7,468 nucleotides of DNA from an uncultured Coriobacteriaceae bacterium (GTDB lineage Bacteria; Actinomycetota; Coriobacteriia; Coriobacteriales; UMGS124), in NCBI GenBank assembly GCA_900539345.1, contig UQBS01000089.1, forward strand, positions 1 through 7,468. The letters run 5' to 3'. Within the stretch, counting starts at the first letter, position 1. Each line of letters starts with the position of its first letter. The position numbers and the translations under genes were made by a program. Below are positions 6,378-7,468 of this stretch, one piece after another. The notes under the pieces were generated by a model, which was given only the letters and a program-made list of their open reading frames with translations, did no database searches and was not told where the DNA came from.

Positions 6378-7202
6378 ATGTCGACACTCGTTCTCGGAGA
6401 CCTCCACCTCAAGCAGCCTTTTATCTTGCCCCACCTGTTGGGATATGTGCGCGACCCCGAGCTGGCCGTGGGGCGCGTCGTGTTTTTGGGCGACGCGTGC
6501 GACGATTGGGGAGCCACTGAGCGCCGTGCCCTCGATGCTCTTTCCTATCAGGCAGATTGGGTGGAAGCCCGCAGGTCTGAGGGCCTGAGGGTCGACGTTC
6601 TCATGGGCAACCACGACCTGTGCTACATCCGTGGCCGCGTGGGCTCAGGCACGATGCCGGGCATTATGCGCGAGGTACGCGATGTGCTCGAGGATCGCCT
6701 CCATGTGCAGATGGCCACGACGGTGGGCTCGTTTTTGTGCTGCCATGCGGGCATCACGCAGGAGTGGGCCGACGAATACCTGGCAGAGGTGGACAAGACG
6801 CCCGCCGACATCGCCGCCTGCCTCAACGCGATGCTCTGCGATTCAGGCCAATGGGCCGCTCTCGACAGCGCCGGTGCCTCCAGGGGAGGCTGGCAGGCTC
6901 CCGGCCCCGTGTGGGCCGACGTGTCCGACCTGCTTTACGGGGCCCTTGCCGACCTCAACCAGATCGTGGGCCACACTCCAATCGCCCGCGCCGGCAGGCT
7001 CGGCCTCGTGGGCTGGGAGGACGGCTGCGCTCCCGAGATCTGGGTATGCGACACGTTTTCTCTGCGCCGCTCGGGCACGGCCATCGGCGACGGTTCGATG
7101 GCGCTGGTCGAAGACGACGGCCGCCCCCGTCGCCTGGCGTTTCCCGGCGAGGGCGGCTACGATGCGGTCGCGCGTGCCGTGGCGGCCCAGCGCGAGCTCT
7201 AA
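6378..7202 (+). CDS. Calcineurin-like metallophosphoesterase (PPP/ApaH-like)
   Basis: This is a 274-residue two-metal phosphoesterase with the full set of metal-binding and active-site motifs: GDLHL (7-11), FLGDACDDWG (37-46), MGNHDL (76-81), CCHAGI (121-126, His123) and VGHTP (197-201, His199). The order and the PVWAD stretch at 177-181 resemble the Ser/Thr protein phosphatase and diadenosine-tetraphosphatase branch more than nuclease branches of the superfamily. The substrate is unknown. There is no signal peptide or membrane segment, so it is cytoplasmic. The ATG at 6378 directly precedes the first conserved strand and follows GAAAGG at 6367-6372, five bases upstream. The frame runs further upstream to 6264, but that part overlaps the SulP terminator and this gene's promoter. 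No terminator is visible before the next gene. Confidence 0.9.
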   Translation: MSTLVLGDLHLKQPFILPHLLGYVRDPELAVGRVVFLGDACDDWGATERRALDALSYQADWVEARRSEGLRVDVLMGNHDLCYIRGRVGSGTMPGIMREVRDVLEDRLHVQMATTVGSFLCCHAGITQEWADEYLAEVDKTPADIAACLNAMLCDSGQWAALDSAGASRGGWQAPGPVWADVSDLLYGALADLNQIVGHTPIARAGRLGLVGWEDGCAPEIWVCDTFSLRRSGTAIGDGSMALVEDDGRPRRLAFPGEGGYDAVARAVAAQREL

Positions 7203-7254
7203 GGGCTATTCAAAGCGAGGCATGCCCGCAAACCAGGCTTGTTTCATTTGGGAG

Positions 7255-7271
7255 CCCCGGTGATTCCGGGG
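7255..7271 (+). promoter_or_regulatory. Hairpin beside the ribosome site of the aldo/keto reductase gene
   Basis: CCCCGG at 7255-7260 pairs perfectly with CCGGGG at 7266-7271 across a five-base loop. The right arm runs into the purine-rich ribosome-binding stretch GGAGGAGATAGGGAG (7271-7285). A second ribosome-site candidate, AGGGAG at 7280-7285, stays outside the stem. An effect on translation is only a possibility. Confidence 0.3.
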
Positions 7272-7289
7272 GAGGAGATAGGGAGATTC

Positions 7290-7468
7290 ATGCAATACCG
7301 TGAGTTGGGCAAGACTGGCGTGCAGGTAAGCGAGATCGGCTACGGCGCTGAGTGGATCCATTGCGACGACCCCGAGGGCACCCGCGAGATCGTTCGTCGC
7401 GCCGCCCAGGCCGGCGTCAACATCGTCGACTGCTGGATGGCGGACCCCGCAGTGCGCCGTGCGCTAGG
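7290..7468 (+). CDS. Aldo/keto reductase-like oxidoreductase (3' partial)
   Basis: Only the first 59 residues lie in the window. They begin MQYRELGKTGVQVSEIGYGA, the typical first strands of the aldo/keto reductase barrel (Y-R-x-L-G-x-T-G-x-x-V-S-x-x-G-x-G), followed by the first helix and strand EIVRRAAQAGVNIVDC. The motif that normally reads D-T-A-x-x-Y-G has become VDCWMADPAVRRAL: the aspartate is kept (Asp47), but the position of the catalytic tyrosine, five residues on, is Asp52. A subfamily of anaerobe proteins with similar DxxMxxPxVR motifs and C-terminal iron-sulfur clusters comes to mind; the missing C-terminus prevents a check. The ATG at 7290 follows AGGGAG at 7280-7285 by four bases, with GGAGG at 7271-7275. 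It may be co-transcribed with the phosphoesterase 87 bases upstream. Confidence 0.82.
   Translation, partial: MQYRELGKTGVQVSEIGYGAEWIHCDDPEGTREIVRRAAQAGVNIVDCWMADPAVRRAL

Noticed and set aside
4773..6614. Very long minus-strand open frame opposite the SulP gene
   Set aside because: It is rich in histidine, aspartate and glycine in the manner of an antisense shadow of a GC-rich gene, has no recognisable domain, and crosses both a terminator and the next gene.

Overview
The window is GC-rich, with G or C at most third codon positions. It looks like chromosomal DNA from a gut-type actinobacterium of the class Coriobacteriia, probably near Eggerthellaceae. The main pointer is the first gene: a many-pass membrane protein ending in a LuxR-type DNA-binding domain, an architecture that is abundant in that group. 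The high GC content and the Firmicutes-like flavour of the GMP synthase and Dus proteins agree with this. The assignment is an inference from protein character, not from a marker gene.

Layout, left to right. (1) Positions 3-1382: 3' part of a membrane-anchored LuxR-family regulator, cut by the window edge. (2) Positions 1383-1515: a promoter and a leader with a stem-loop. (3) Positions 1516-2499: a GMP synthetase of only 327 residues, consisting of the ATP-pyrophosphatase and dimerisation domains without the glutaminase domain, closed by a good intrinsic terminator at 2511-2548. (4) On the minus strand, 3183 down to about 2591: a decayed magnesium-transporting P-type ATPase (MgtA/MgtB type). 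It has a frameshift, has lost the core of the actuator domain, and ends at the phosphorylation motif. (5) Positions 3371-4336: a complete tRNA-dihydrouridine synthase. (6) Positions 4337-4550: a 214-base spacer with a possible promoter and overlapping palindromes. (7) Positions 4551-6236: a SulP/SLC26 anion transporter with a C-terminal STAS domain, followed by an intrinsic terminator at 6256-6293. (8) Positions 6378-7202: a calcineurin-like metallophosphoesterase behind a well-formed promoter whose -10 box sits inside an inverted repeat. (9) From 7290 to the window end: the start of an aldo/keto reductase-like protein in which the usual catalytic tyrosine is not where it is expected.

The intact genes all lie on the plus strand, but most have their own promoter or are separated by terminators, so this is a row of single housekeeping, transport and regulatory genes, not one operon. 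Only the phosphoesterase and aldo/keto reductase pair (87-base gap, no terminator seen) might share a transcript. I found no tRNA, rRNA, CRISPR array, insertion sequence or phage gene, and nothing that convincingly amounts to a new multi-gene system. The points most worth following are the glutaminase-less GMP synthetase, the MgtA relic and the three promoter or leader palindromes.
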